From: Chengkuizengella sp. SCS-71B
GTDB lineage: Bacteria; Bacillota; Bacilli; Paenibacillales; KCTC-33759
Assembly (NCBI RefSeq): GCF_040100845.1
Contig: NZ_JAZHSH010000001.1
Location: 1,488,001 to 1,552,000 of the forward strand
Direction: 5' to 3'
DNA length: 64,000 nucleotides
The notes beneath the pieces were generated by a model. The model was not told the origin of the DNA. It made no database searches and saw only the letters and a list, made by a program, of their open reading frames with translations. This document shows positions 26,012 through 34,622 of this stretch, piece by piece. The first letter of the stretch is position 1. Every line of letters starts with the position of its first letter. Both the position numbers and the translations under genes were made by a program.

Positions 26012-26635
26012 ATGAATATGCAGTATTACTTGAAAGAGCATCTCTCTCTCTATATCTTTGTTTCGGTATTATTTTTAATGGGTATTATTTTTGGAGCGTT
26101 GATGGTAAATGCATTATCATTTGAGCAAACAGAGGACATGTCAAGTTATCTTGGAAGTTTTTTTAAAATGATAAATCAGGAAACGGATTTAAGCAGTAAA
26201 CAGCTCTTACAGGAAACCTTTGGCTTACACTTGAAATGGATGCTTTTAATTTGGGTACTAGGTTTATCAGTAATTGGGTTACCATTTATTCTAATTCTTG
26301 ATTTTTTAAAAGGTGTTCTGATCGGTTTTACGACTGGGTATATTGTTGGTGAACTTTCATGGGATGGGTTTCTATTTGCACTTGTATCTATTGCGCCTCA
26401 AAATTTGATTATTGTCCCAGTCATTATTATCGCTAGTGTATCGGGAATTTCCTTTTCTATTTATTTAATTAAAAACCGTTTCCTGCAAAAAAGAGGGAAT
26501 ATGTCAAAACCCTTTATGACGTATTCATTTTTAATATTATCTTTAATAGGTATTCTTTTCGTCATATCCTTATATGAAACGTATTTAACTCCTTCAATTA
26601 TGAAATGGATCACCCCGATGTTATTGTCTGTTTGA
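26012..26635 (+). CDS. spoIIM: Stage II sporulation protein M
   Basis: 207 residues, GGAGGAAAG upstream. Five hydrophobic segments; a first helix LSLYIFVSVLFLMGIIFGAL and the signature HLKWMLLIWVLGLSVIGLPFILILDFLKGVLIGF are typical (given here by parts of each). SpoIIM forms the engulfment machine with SpoIID and SpoIIP, remodelling septal peptidoglycan. A sigma-E-like promoter precedes it. fur follows, as in Bacillus. Confidence 0.92.
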   Translation: MNMQYYLKEHLSLYIFVSVLFLMGIIFGALMVNALSFEQTEDMSSYLGSFFKMINQETDLSSKQLLQETFGLHLKWMLLIWVLGLSVIGLPFILILDFLKGVLIGFTTGYIVGELSWDGFLFALVSIAPQNLIIVPVIIIASVSGISFSIYLIKNRFLQKRGNMSKPFMTYSFLILSLIGILFVISLYETYLTPSIMKWITPMLLSV

Positions 26636-26747
26636 CTTTACTCATGACCTCCCACTATAATGATACTAGGATGATAGGATTGGCAATTTTGTTATGTTTA
26701 TATAGAGTTCTTCTTACAGATGATTGAGTATTTTAGGGGGAAGGAAT

Positions 26748-27191
26748 ATGGAGGCGCGGATTGAAAAAATCAAACAGCAGTTACAAGCTCAAGGTTATAA
26801 ATTAACACCTCAACGTGAAGCAACTGTTCGCGTTTTATTAGAAAATGAAGAGGATCATTTAAGCGCTGAAGATGTATACATGCTCGTGAAGGATAAGGCC
26901 CCCGAAATTGGTCTTGCTACTGTTTATCGCACTTTGGAACTTCTGAATGAATTACATGTAGTTGAGAAAATGAATTTTGGTGATGGTGTTGCAAGGTATG
27001 ATCTAAGAAATAATGATAAAAATCACCACCATCATCATCTCATATGTGTTCAATGTGGAGCAGTAGATGAAATTATGGAAGATTGGTTAGGTCCTTTAGA
27101 GGAGAGACTTGCTAAAGAGTATAACTTTAAAGTTATTGATCATCGCCTTGATTTTCAAGGTATATGTCATCGCTGTAATGAAAAACAATAA
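26748..27191 (+). CDS. fur: Ferric uptake regulator Fur
   Basis: ATG 26748 with AGGGGGAAGGA upstream gives 147 residues, the family size. The winged-helix domain (about 1-85) includes LTPQREATVRVLLE and IGLATVYRTLELL. Metal-binding residues are the histidine run at 93-97, C100-VQC103 and the C-terminal C140-HRC143 pair forming the structural zinc site. Fur represses iron-acquisition genes when iron is sufficient. A Fur-box-like site is seen far downstream before ribDE. Confidence 0.93.
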   Translation: MEARIEKIKQQLQAQGYKLTPQREATVRVLLENEEDHLSAEDVYMLVKDKAPEIGLATVYRTLELLNELHVVEKMNFGDGVARYDLRNNDKNHHHHHLICVQCGAVDEIMEDWLGPLEERLAKEYNFKVIDHRLDFQGICHRCNEKQ

Positions 27192-27347
27192 AAACATATT
27201 ATATACAACTCGCTCTCATACTCGTAGAAATCAGTGATGGGGGTATTTTTGTTTTTTTTTGGAAATCCTATCTCATAGTTAATATTTTATTTTAAAATGG
27301 ATACAAAATATATCATAGTTAGTATAACTTAAGGAGCGTGTTTTGAA

Positions 27348-28463
27348 GTGATCATCGGAGTGCCAAAAGAGGTAAAAGTAAATGAAAATCGTGTGTCTTT
27401 AACACCTGCAGGTGCAGGAATGCTGACGCAATCAGGTCATCAAGTCTTCTTGGAAAAAGGAGCAGGAGAAAATAGCGGTTTCTTAGATGAAGATTATATT
27501 CAAGAAGGGGTTAATATTTTACCTACTGCTCATGACGTATGGTCTAAGGCAGAAATGATTATTAAAGTAAAAGAACCTCTTCCCTCAGAATATGAATTAT
27601 TTCAAGAAAATCAAGTTGTATTTACATATTTGCACCTTGCAGCTGCTGGTGATTTAACAGATCATTTATTACAAAAAAACGTAACTTCAATCGCTTATGA
27701 AACCATTCAATTACCAACGGGTGAATTACCTTTATTAACTCCAATGAGTGAAGTCGCAGGGAGAATGTCTGTTCAAGTTGGGGCGCAGTTTTTAGAAAAT
27801 TACTATGGCGGACGAGGTGTTCTTTTAGGTGGTGTACCAGGAGTTCCACCAGGTGATGTGTGTATTATTGGAGGAGGTGTTGTTGGTACAAATGCAGCCA
27901 AAATGGCATTAGGTATGGGGGCAAGTGTAGTTATAGTCGAAAAAAGTGCGCAACGAATGAGACAATTAGATGATTTATTTAATGGAAGAGTCCGTACATT
28001 AATGTCCAATCCATACAATATTTTAAGTGCTGTTCAAAAAGCAGATTTATTAATCGGCGCTGTATTAATACCAGGAGCACGTGCCCCTAAATTAGTAACA
28101 GAAGATATGGTAAAACAAATGAAAAATGGTGCAGTTGTAGTTGATGTTGCAGTGGATCAGGGTGGCACGATTGAGACGATCGACCGAGTAACTTCTCATA
28201 GTGAACCGACTTATGAAAAATATGGGGTTATTCATTATGCTGTTGCTAATATGCCTGGTGCCGTACCAAGAACATCAACATTAGCTTTAACCAATGTGAC
28301 AATGCCATATGTTATGGAACTAGCTAATAAAGGATTTGATCAAGCAATTAAAGAAAACCAAGCATTAAAATTAGGTGTGAATACTTATAAAGGAAAATTA
28401 ACTTATAAAGCTGTTGCAGATGCTGTTGATCACCCTTTCAATCCATTAGATGAAATCCTATAA
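27348..28463 (+). CDS. ald: Alanine dehydrogenase
   Basis: 371 residues, GTG start with AAGGAGCGTG upstream. It begins [20 protein letters not shown] (substrate-binding Arg15 and Lys region), with the NAD-binding [20 protein letters not shown] (about 170-190) and the late motif [11 protein letters not shown]. It converts L-alanine and NAD+ to pyruvate, ammonia and NADH, supplying carbon and nitrogen during sporulation and germination. A terminator follows. It occupies the position after fur where xerD is usual in related genomes. Confidence 0.94.
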   Translation: MIIGVPKEVKVNENRVSLTPAGAGMLTQSGHQVFLEKGAGENSGFLDEDYIQEGVNILPTAHDVWSKAEMIIKVKEPLPSEYELFQENQVVFTYLHLAAAGDLTDHLLQKNVTSIAYETIQLPTGELPLLTPMSEVAGRMSVQVGAQFLENYYGGRGVLLGGVPGVPPGDVCIIGGGVVGTNAAKMALGMGASVVIVEKSAQRMRQLDDLFNGRVRTLMSNPYNILSAVQKADLLIGAVLIPGARAPKLVTEDMVKQMKNGAVVVDVAVDQGGTIETIDRVTSHSEPTYEKYGVIHYAVANMPGAVPRTSTLALTNVTMPYVMELANKGFDQAIKENQALKLGVNTYKGKLTYKAVADAVDHPFNPLDEIL

Positions 28464-28502
28464 AATTTATTTTAATTTAAATACAATTATTTCAATATAC
28501 AT

Positions 28503-28533
28503 CCCACTTCCGAGTTGAAGTGGGTGTTTTATA
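28503..28533 (+). terminator. Terminator after ald
   Basis: CCCACTTC (28503-28510) / GAAGTGGG (28517-28524), loop CGAGTT, then TGTTTT. Confidence 0.85.
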
Positions 28534-28630
28534 TATTTTTTTTTAGGTGGGTAAAATAGTAGATTTTATGTAGAATTATGTATAACATTATATTATAGAT
28601 TTTCTAACTAAGCAGAAAGGGGATTTAGGA

Positions 28631-29407
28631 ATGAACGGAGATCTTAAAAGAAATTTAGATGATATCGAAAGTGCTAAGGAAACGATGAGGGAACAAAAGA
28701 GTCTTGTTCAAGGTTTGGTGGATCATTCTAATGACGTTGCTGTCCATGCTTCCGATGTAATGGAAAAGGTAGGGAACATTAAATTATTATCTTCCCATAC
28801 TGTTAATTTATCACAAGAAGGAGAGAAGCAAATTGAACAAACGGTAGCTCAAATGGAGCAAATAAATCAGAGAACAGAAGATATTGCAAAAAAGATGAAT
28901 ACTTTAACAGAGCTTTCTACAGATATATTACAAGTGGTTGATGTATTACAGCAGATTGCATCTCAGACAAAGTTATTATCACTAAATGCTGCAATAGAAG
29001 CTGCACGAGCAGGAGATCATGGAAGAGGTTTTGGTGTAGTTGCTTCTGAAGTGCGAAAACTAGCAGAAAGTAGTGAGAAATCTTCAAAAGAAGTTGAAAG
29101 TATAATCAGTCAGATTACAAAAGAAATTAATGATCTAGTAAAAGAAACAAATAATAGTGAGAAAGATACTGAGAAGGGCAAAACAGATGTTGAAAATGCA
29201 AAACAAAAATTCCTAATGATTCAATCCGCAGTTGACACATTAAGCAAAGATAACGAGGAAGTGTTTCTGAAAGCTACAGCGATGAACGAAATTAGTGTAA
29301 CTATTAGTGAATTAAGCAAACCTATCGCTGACAATCGAGAACGGATATCTCAAGGTGTTGACGCAGCTGTGAATATCGCTGAAATATGTGAAGTGAAAAC
29401 TACATAA
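28631..29407 (+). CDS. Soluble methyl-accepting chemotaxis-type signalling protein
   Basis: 258 residues, AAAGGGGATTTAGG upstream. The whole protein is heptad-rich coiled coil with the invariant receptor hairpin tip [20 protein letters not shown] (about 114-133) followed by [18 protein letters not shown]. There is no transmembrane segment, PAS, globin or other sensor domain, so it is either a cytoplasmic transducer without an obvious ligand domain or the signalling half of a formerly longer receptor. It lies alone between terminators. Confidence 0.85.
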   Translation: MNGDLKRNLDDIESAKETMREQKSLVQGLVDHSNDVAVHASDVMEKVGNIKLLSSHTVNLSQEGEKQIEQTVAQMEQINQRTEDIAKKMNTLTELSTDILQVVDVLQQIASQTKLLSLNAAIEAARAGDHGRGFGVVASEVRKLAESSEKSSKEVESIISQITKEINDLVKETNNSEKDTEKGKTDVENAKQKFLMIQSAVDTLSKDNEEVFLKATAMNEISVTISELSKPIADNRERISQGVDAAVNIAEICEVKTT

Positions 29408-29430
29408 TCTTCTGTTTTGGGGAATATAAA

Positions 29431-29460
29431 TTTTTTGTGTAGATTTACACAAAATTTCTT
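29431..29460 (+). terminator. Terminator after the chemotaxis-type gene
   Basis: TTTTGTGTA (29433-29441) / TACACAAAA (29446-29454), loop GATT, then TTTCTT. Its tail touches the stop codon of the convergent yqkK-like frame. Confidence 0.65.
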
Positions 29461-29698
29461 ACGTTCTCTCTGTTTTAATCTCTGTTTTAATACATAGTTT
29501 AACCATTAAAAAAGAACCAACATTTTCTTTTTGAATGTGTTGGTTCTTGTGTTTATTACGATATAAGTAATCTTTTTTTGTTTTTGTTTTTCTTGTATGC
29601 ATGTCGATTAATGCAAAGGGGCTTCGGTTTTCAGCTGGATTCCTTCTTCCTTCTCGTTCCAATCTTTCTCTGAACTTTTTAGCTTTTGATTTAGCCAA
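29459..29698 (-). CDS. YqkK-like small basic protein, 3' end irregular
   Basis: AAGGAG on the minus strand lies seven bases before TTG 29698, giving MAKSKAKKFRERLEREGRR and then NPAENRSPFALIDMHTRKTKTKKDYLYRNKHKN; an in-frame GTG at 29707 is too close to the site. The first about 50 residues look like the small basic YqkK-type protein conserved near spoIIM/fur in Bacillales. The remaining about 28 residues run across a strong terminator hairpin, so the C-terminus is probably not native. Function unknown. Confidence 0.65.
   Translation of the reverse strand: MAKSKAKKFRERLEREGRRNPAENRSPFALIDMHTRKTKTKKDYLYRNKHKNQHIQKENVGSFLMVKLCIKTEIKTERT
29500..29548 (-). terminator. Terminator hairpin lying inside the yqkK-like frame
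   Basis: On the minus strand AAGAACCAACACATT (29548-29534) pairs with AATGTTGGTTCTT (29524-29512, with a two-base bulge), followed by TTTTTAATGG. It begins at about codon 51 of the overlapping reading frame. Confidence 0.7.
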
Positions 29699-29837
29699 AT
29701 CAATCACTCCTTCTATTTAATTACAAAATTCATTATATCACAATTAAAGGACTATATTTATGGGAAGAGAGCAGTAATAAGATAATAAAAGTATTGAAAT
29801 CTAATTTATCATTATTTATAATAGTTTGTATCAATTA

Positions 29838-29853
29838 ATGTAATCGATTACAT
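29838..29853. promoter_or_regulatory. LacI/CcpA-type operator before the regulator gene
   Basis: ATGTAATCGATTACAT is a perfect 16-bp palindrome with a central CG, immediately before the ribosome site AGGAG (29854-29858). The inner 14 bases also satisfy the cre consensus TGWNANCGNTNWCA, so both the local LacI protein and CcpA are candidates. Confidence 0.7.
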
Positions 29854-29868
29854 AGGAGTTAAGAAAAT

Positions 29869-30872
29869 ATGACAAAGATGTCCGATGTAGCAAAACTTGC
29901 TGAAGTATCTACAGCTACAGTTTCCAGAGTATTGCAAAAACCAGAAACAGTAAAAGAAGAAACGAAACAAAAAGTATTAGAAGTAATCAGAAAACTAGAC
30001 TATCAACCGAATGTGCTAGCAAGAAATTTTAGAAGGCTGGAAACAAAAACAATTCTAGTTGTCATGCCAAGTATTTTAAACAATGTATTTTCACAAATTA
30101 TTGTTGGTATTGACTACGAAGCAACAAAAAGTGGCTATCAGGTGATACTAGGAAATACGATGCAAGATGAACAAAGGGCACACGGTTTGATTAACCATCT
30201 AAAACAAAAACAGGTAGATGGTATGATTTTATTAACAGCAAGACTAGATATGAATGAACTGATAAAATTGCAAAAGAGTATTCAGTAGTGTTAGTTTCTG
30301 ATTATTTAGACAATTTGAACGTTGTACCAACCGTTGCTATTGATAATATGAAGGAAAGTTACCGTATCACTGAACACCTAATTAAATTAGGTCATACAAA
30401 AATAGCTCATATATCAGGTCTGCTTGATATGTCCATCAGTAGAGATCGATTAAGTGGTTATCAAAAAGCTTTAATGGATCATAACCTTCCAATCGAATTT
30501 GATTATTCAACAAAGGGTGATTTTTCATTCCAGTCAGGTTATGACAATATGTTAAGCTTATTGAATTTAAAATATCCTCCAACGGCAGTTGTAACCGCTA
30601 GTGATCTGATGGCAATGGGAGCTGTTAAAGCAGCAAAGAAAAAAGGCTTGAGAGTTCCTAACGATATAGCAGTTGTTGGTTTTGATGATATAGAGTTTTC
30701 AAAACTATTTGAACCAGCATTAACAACGATAGCACAACCTTTTTTTGAAATGGGTAAAAAAGCAATGAATCTCTTACAACAACAAATTGCAGGGGAACAA
30801 ATCAAAAACGACATGTTTTTATTAAAAAGTGAATTAAAAATAAGGGAATCATGTGGTTTTAACTCAAATTAG
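29869..30872 (+). pseudogene. LacI-family transcriptional regulator, disrupted by a frameshift
   Basis: The first frame (29869-30287) encodes the LacI helix-turn-helix MSDVAKLAEVSTATVSRVLQ and the first half of the sugar-binding domain, then stops. The second frame (readable from about 30260 as DKIAKEYSVVLVSDYLDN) continues without loss through VPTVAIDN, GHTKIAHISG, TAVVTASDLMAMGA and VVGFDDIEFS to 30872. Together they give about 333 residues, the normal LacI/CcpA size. A single base appears missing near 30255-30262. It is either an inactivated gene or a sequencing error. It precedes a mannonate dehydratase-family gene and shares palindromic operators with it. Confidence 0.85.
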
Positions 30873-30907
30873 TCAATATTAGAAAATATATATATTTTCA
30901 ATTTATA

Positions 30908-30921
30908 TGAAATCGATTTCA
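30908..30921. promoter_or_regulatory. LacI/CcpA-type operator before the mannonate dehydratase-like gene
   Basis: TGAAATCGATTTCA is a perfect 14-bp palindrome sharing the core AATCGATT with the site before the lacI gene, and also fits the cre consensus. It lies 45 bases before the ATG. Confidence 0.7.
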
Positions 30922-30965
30922 AATAATTAACATAATTTAGAGAAAAAAGTGAGGAGTAATAATAA

Positions 30966-32162
30966 ATGATCACAATCAGAGATGTAAAAACAATACTAAC
31001 TGCACCAGAGAAAATTAACCTTGTCGTAGTAAAAATTGAAACTTCTGAGCCAGAATTATATGGTTTAGGGTGTGCTACATTTACGCAAAGATATTTGACG
31101 GTTCAAAATGCGATAGAAGAATATTTAAAACCTTTCTTAATTGGAAAAGACGTTCAACGTATAGAGGACATTTGGCAGACATCGATGGTAAGTGGATATT
31201 GGAGAAACGGACCAGTTCTAAATAATGCAATATCTGGGGTAGATATGGCGCTTTGGGACATCAAAGGGAAACTTGCAAATATGCCATTGTATCAATTATT
31301 AGGTGGTAAATGTCGAGAAGCTGCCCCTGTATATATACATGCTGATGGAAGAACAAAAGAAGAAGTAAGAGAAAATGTTCGTTCATACAAGGAAGAAGGA
31401 TATCATTATATTCGATGTCAGATGGGTCTGTATGGTGGAAAAGAACAGAAAATGATTAAACCAGATAATGCACTCGATGGAGCTTATTATGACCCTAAGG
31501 TTTACATGAGGGATGTAATTAGCTTATTTGATTATTTAAGATCTAAACTCGGTTCAGAGATTGAGCTATTGCATGATGTTCATGAACGTTTAGCTCCCAT
31601 AGATGCGGTTAGATTTGCAAAACAGCTAGAACCATACAATCTATTTTTTTTAGAAGATGCTTTACCACCTGAACAAATAGAATGGTTTAAAACGATTCGT
31701 CAGCATAGTACAACACCAATTGCTATGGGTGAGTTATTTAATAATCCAAATGAGTATATTCCATTAATTAAAGATCAATTAATTGATTTTATTCGTATTC
31801 ATGTGAGTCAAATAGGTGGAATTACACCAGCTAAAAAATTAATATCATTATGTGAGTCGTTTGGGGTAAGAACGGCCTGGCATGGACCTGGCGATCTATC
31901 CCCAGTTGGACATGCTGCAAATGTACATCTTGATATCAGTAGTATAAATTTTGGAATACAAGAGATGAATAAATTTAATGATGCCATCCAAGAAGTATTC
32001 CAAGGTACTCCAGAAGTAAAAAATGGTTATGTATATCCGAATGAAAAGCCGGGTATTGGTGTTGAAATAAATGAAGAACTAGCAGAAAAATATCCATGTA
32101 CAAATCAGCTGCCAACTTGGACTTTAGCAAGGTTACCAGATGGGACTTCTGCTCGTCCTTAA
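30966..32162 (+). CDS. Enolase-superfamily mannonate/gluconate dehydratase (ManD/RspA family)
   Basis: 398 residues, GTGAGGAGTAA upstream. The N-terminal capping domain includes YGLGCATFTQRYL and GYWRNGPVLNNAISGVDMAL. The barrel shows IRCQMGLYGG, metal-ligand segments ELLHDVHERL, FFLEDALPPEQ and AMGELFNN, then HVSQIGGITPAKK and TAWHGPGDLSPVGHAANVHL. These are the ManD-type active-site blocks; members dehydrate D-mannonate or D-gluconate to 2-keto-3-deoxygluconate, some at very low rates. No kinase, aldolase or transporter is adjacent, so the substrate is uncertain. Control by the broken LacI neighbour is likely. Confidence 0.88.
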   Translation: MITIRDVKTILTAPEKINLVVVKIETSEPELYGLGCATFTQRYLTVQNAIEEYLKPFLIGKDVQRIEDIWQTSMVSGYWRNGPVLNNAISGVDMALWDIKGKLANMPLYQLLGGKCREAAPVYIHADGRTKEEVRENVRSYKEEGYHYIRCQMGLYGGKEQKMIKPDNALDGAYYDPKVYMRDVISLFDYLRSKLGSEIELLHDVHERLAPIDAVRFAKQLEPYNLFFLEDALPPEQIEWFKTIRQHSTTPIAMGELFNNPNEYIPLIKDQLIDFIRIHVSQIGGITPAKKLISLCESFGVRTAWHGPGDLSPVGHAANVHLDISSINFGIQEMNKFNDAIQEVFQGTPEVKNGYVYPNEKPGIGVEINEELAEKYPCTNQLPTWTLARLPDGTSARP

Positions 32163-32194
32163 TAATTTGTATAGAACTAAATAGTGAAGAGAAG

Positions 32195-32232
32195 GTAGAG
32201 ATACTATAAATAAATTATATCTCTACTTTTTT
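32195..32232 (+). terminator. Terminator after the mannonate dehydratase-like gene
   Basis: GTAGAGATA (32195-32203) / TATCTCTAC (32218-32226), then TTTTTT. Confidence 0.8.
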
Positions 32233-32377
32233 ATACTATAAAATAAGAAAATATATTTGAACTATGAGACCCTTAGTTATTTTTCTATAATAATCATAAA
32301 TAAGTTATAATAAGCAAAATAGCTATAAATTTTTTATGAAGCTGATTGTTAGAAAATAGTAAACCTGAGTAATAATA

Positions 32378-32461
32378 ATGGGTATTAAAGACATTATTAA
32401 AATTGCTATTTTTACTTTACCATATGGTTTGATTTTACTTATTTTTTATAGAGCCTTTTAA
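32378..32461 (+). CDS. Possible 27-residue hydrophobic miniprotein
   Basis: ATG 32378 opens MGIKDIIKIAIFTLPYGLIL followed by LIFYRAF and TAA. It reads as one membrane helix flanked by Lys/Asp and Arg. Only a weak GAG is upstream. It fills part of the 390-base gap between the dehydratase-like gene and the two-component system; the rest of that gap shows nothing else I can name. Confidence 0.3.
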   Translation: MGIKDIIKIAIFTLPYGLILLIFYRAF

Positions 32462-32553
32462 AACGTGAATTTATGTAACATATTTATAGGATGCGTAGCC
32501 AAATAGTTAGATACTGTGGATTTTGTCCATATTTAAATGATAGGAGTATTGTT

Positions 32554-33258
32554 ATGGAAAATACAATTTTAGTAGCTGATGATGAAACAAACATAACCGA
32601 TGTTTGTTCTAGATATTTAGAGAGAGAAGGTTACCATGTCATTACAGTTAATGATGGTGAAGCGGCTCTTGAAATGTGGAAAAAAGAATCACTTGATTTA
32701 ATTATCCTTGATTTAATGATGCCAGGAAAAACTGGGTGGCAAGTTTGTGAGGAAATTAGAAATCAGGACGACATCCCTATTATTATGTTAACTGCAAGGG
32801 CTGAGGAAATGGATCGAGTAATGGGACTTACAATGGGTGCGGATGATTATTTAACCAAACCATTCAGTCCGAGGGAATTAGTGTTGAGAGTAAAAGGAAT
32901 TTTACGCAGACAGCAGCGTGCAGTTGTTCAACCTTCCTCAAAACCTGATATCATTAAATTTTCAGGATTAGAAATTGATGTGAAAAGAAGAAGTGTAACG
33001 GTGAACGGGAAGCCAATAGAATTAACATATAAAGAGTTTGAAGTTTTATTATTATTATCGAGTCATCCTAATCAAGTTTTCTCAAGGGATCAATTGCTAA
33101 ATAAAGTATGGAATAGTGATTATGAAGGAGATATGAATACAGTTACTGTGCATGTACGGAGATTAAGGGAAAAGATAGAGCCTGAAGCTTCAAAACCAAA
33201 GTATATAAAAACAGTATGGGGTATTGGATATAAAATTGAAGGAAGTAACGAATCATGA
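32554..33258 (+). CDS. OmpR/PhoB-family response regulator
   Basis: AGGAG (32542-32546) sets ATG 32554 (234 residues). Receiver domain about 3-118 with D9, D10, phosphoacceptor D53 (LIILDLMMPGKTGW) and the lysine of YLTKPFSP; C-terminal winged helix about 135-232 ending YIKTVWGIGYKI. It overlaps the sensor kinase gene by four bases. Signal unknown; the DM13/molybdopterin pair 330 bases downstream is a possible target. Confidence 0.92.
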   Translation: MENTILVADDETNITDVCSRYLEREGYHVITVNDGEAALEMWKKESLDLIILDLMMPGKTGWQVCEEIRNQDDIPIIMLTARAEEMDRVMGLTMGADDYLTKPFSPRELVLRVKGILRRQQRAVVQPSSKPDIIKFSGLEIDVKRRSVTVNGKPIELTYKEFEVLLLLSSHPNQVFSRDQLLNKVWNSDYEGDMNTVTVHVRRLREKIEPEASKPKYIKTVWGIGYKIEGSNES

Positions 33259-34289
33259 AATTGAGAACTTATTTATTTTTGGCGAATATCATTAGCATGG
33301 GTTTTATCCTTTTTTCTTTATTTTATGTTTATGATCATATGAAATTATCTCGTGAAGATTTTGTGCTTTTAAGCTCAGTCACTTTAGGGGCTAGTCTGCT
33401 CTCTTTTATCATTCATTTTATTGTTGTGCATCCTGTACAAAAGTCACTTCGTCTGATTACAGAACAAGCAAAAAGAATTTCCGAAGGTGATTTTCAAGGA
33501 GAAGTTCCAGATATTGGCCCCAAGGAATTTAAAGAATTATCTTTACAATTTAATGAAATGAATAAAAAATTAGACGAAAGTTTTCAAAAAATAAAACAAA
33601 CTGAATCCTCTAGAAGGGAATTAGTTGCTAATGTTTCTCATGATTTAAGGACACCGCTTGCTTCCATTCAATCCTTTGTAGAAGCACTTCAGGATGATGT
33701 TATTCAAGATAAAAACAAAATGAAAGAATATTTAAATACAATTCAATTAGAATCTAAAAGATTGGGGAATTTAATTGATGATTTATTTCATCTATCAAGG
33801 TTAGATGCTGGTGCAGATAAGTTTAAACCTGAATCTAGCTTTATTGATCCTATCATTATTGAAACACTGCAAGGTTTTGCGATTCAATTTGAAGAAAAGG
33901 AATTAGAGATCTCAGTAAGCATGCCTGATGATTTACCTCGCTTATCCTTGATGCCTCATAAAATCATTCGTGTTTTACAAAATTTAATTGGAAACGCAAT
34001 AAGACATTCACCAAATGGAAGTACTATTGAGCTTTCTGTTCAAAATTTAGATGAAAAAAAAGTGTTAGTTTCAATCAAAGATCAGGGAGAAGGTCTACTA
34101 GCTGATGAAAAAGAAAAAATATTTGAACGGTTTTATCGTACAGATAAATCAAGAAATAGATACAGTGGAGGTTCTGGACTTGGTTTAGCAATCGCTAAAG
34201 GAATCATTGATCTACACGGTGGAGAAATAGGTGTTGAAAGTGAAGATGGAGTGGGAAGTCGTTTTTGGTTTACATTACTTAAAAATTAA
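33255..34289 (+). CDS. Membrane sensor histidine kinase
   Basis: 344 residues, ATG overlapping the regulator stop (ATGA). Two membrane helices (about 5-24 and 39-59) enclose an extracytoplasmic loop of only about 14 residues, so the signal is probably sensed in or at the membrane. A HAMP domain follows (about 60-112, ITEQAKRISEGDFQGE), then HisKA with H129 (ANVSHDLRTPLASI) and HATPase (NLIGNAIRHSPNG, GSGLGLAIAKGI). Partner of the preceding response regulator. Confidence 0.92.
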   Translation: MKLRTYLFLANIISMGFILFSLFYVYDHMKLSREDFVLLSSVTLGASLLSFIIHFIVVHPVQKSLRLITEQAKRISEGDFQGEVPDIGPKEFKELSLQFNEMNKKLDESFQKIKQTESSRRELVANVSHDLRTPLASIQSFVEALQDDVIQDKNKMKEYLNTIQLESKRLGNLIDDLFHLSRLDAGADKFKPESSFIDPIIIETLQGFAIQFEEKELEISVSMPDDLPRLSLMPHKIIRVLQNLIGNAIRHSPNGSTIELSVQNLDEKKVLVSIKDQGEGLLADEKEKIFERFYRTDKSRNRYSGGSGLGLAIAKGIIDLHGGEIGVESEDGVGSRFWFTLLKN

Positions 34290-34376
34290 ACCCATTCATA
34301 ATGATGATTCCAAATGGTAAATATTCCTCAGCTTAAAAAAAGAAGATGACAATTGTTTGCTCATTTTTAATCAAAT

Positions 34377-34407
34377 AATAAGACCTTTAACATGAGGTCT
34401 TATTTTT
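34377..34407 (+). terminator. Terminator after the two-component system
   Basis: AATAAGACCT (34377-34386) / AGGTCTTATT (34395-34404), then TTT. The rest of the gap to 34623 is AT-rich with no supported gene. Confidence 0.8.
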
Positions 34408-34622
34408 CTATGAAAAACTTCCACCACTGCAATAATAGCTTTTTTTGTTTTAGTATTATCTCTGATAATATGCTGAATACCTCGTTTTCTAAGTACGTTA
34501 AAAACACTACTTTTTATCTTTTTTAATGTAATACTTTCTTAATATTTAATTTATTTTTAATTAAGATGTATCATCTATACTTCAACTTATAGTTAGAACA
34601 AATTTGAGAGGATGAAGAAAAA

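Noticed and set aside
34450-34570. Minus-strand frame about 50 codons long (VFNVLRKRGIQHIIRD...) in the gap after the two-component system
   Set aside because: No start codon or ribosome site, and the frame contains the plus-strand terminator; at most a relic.
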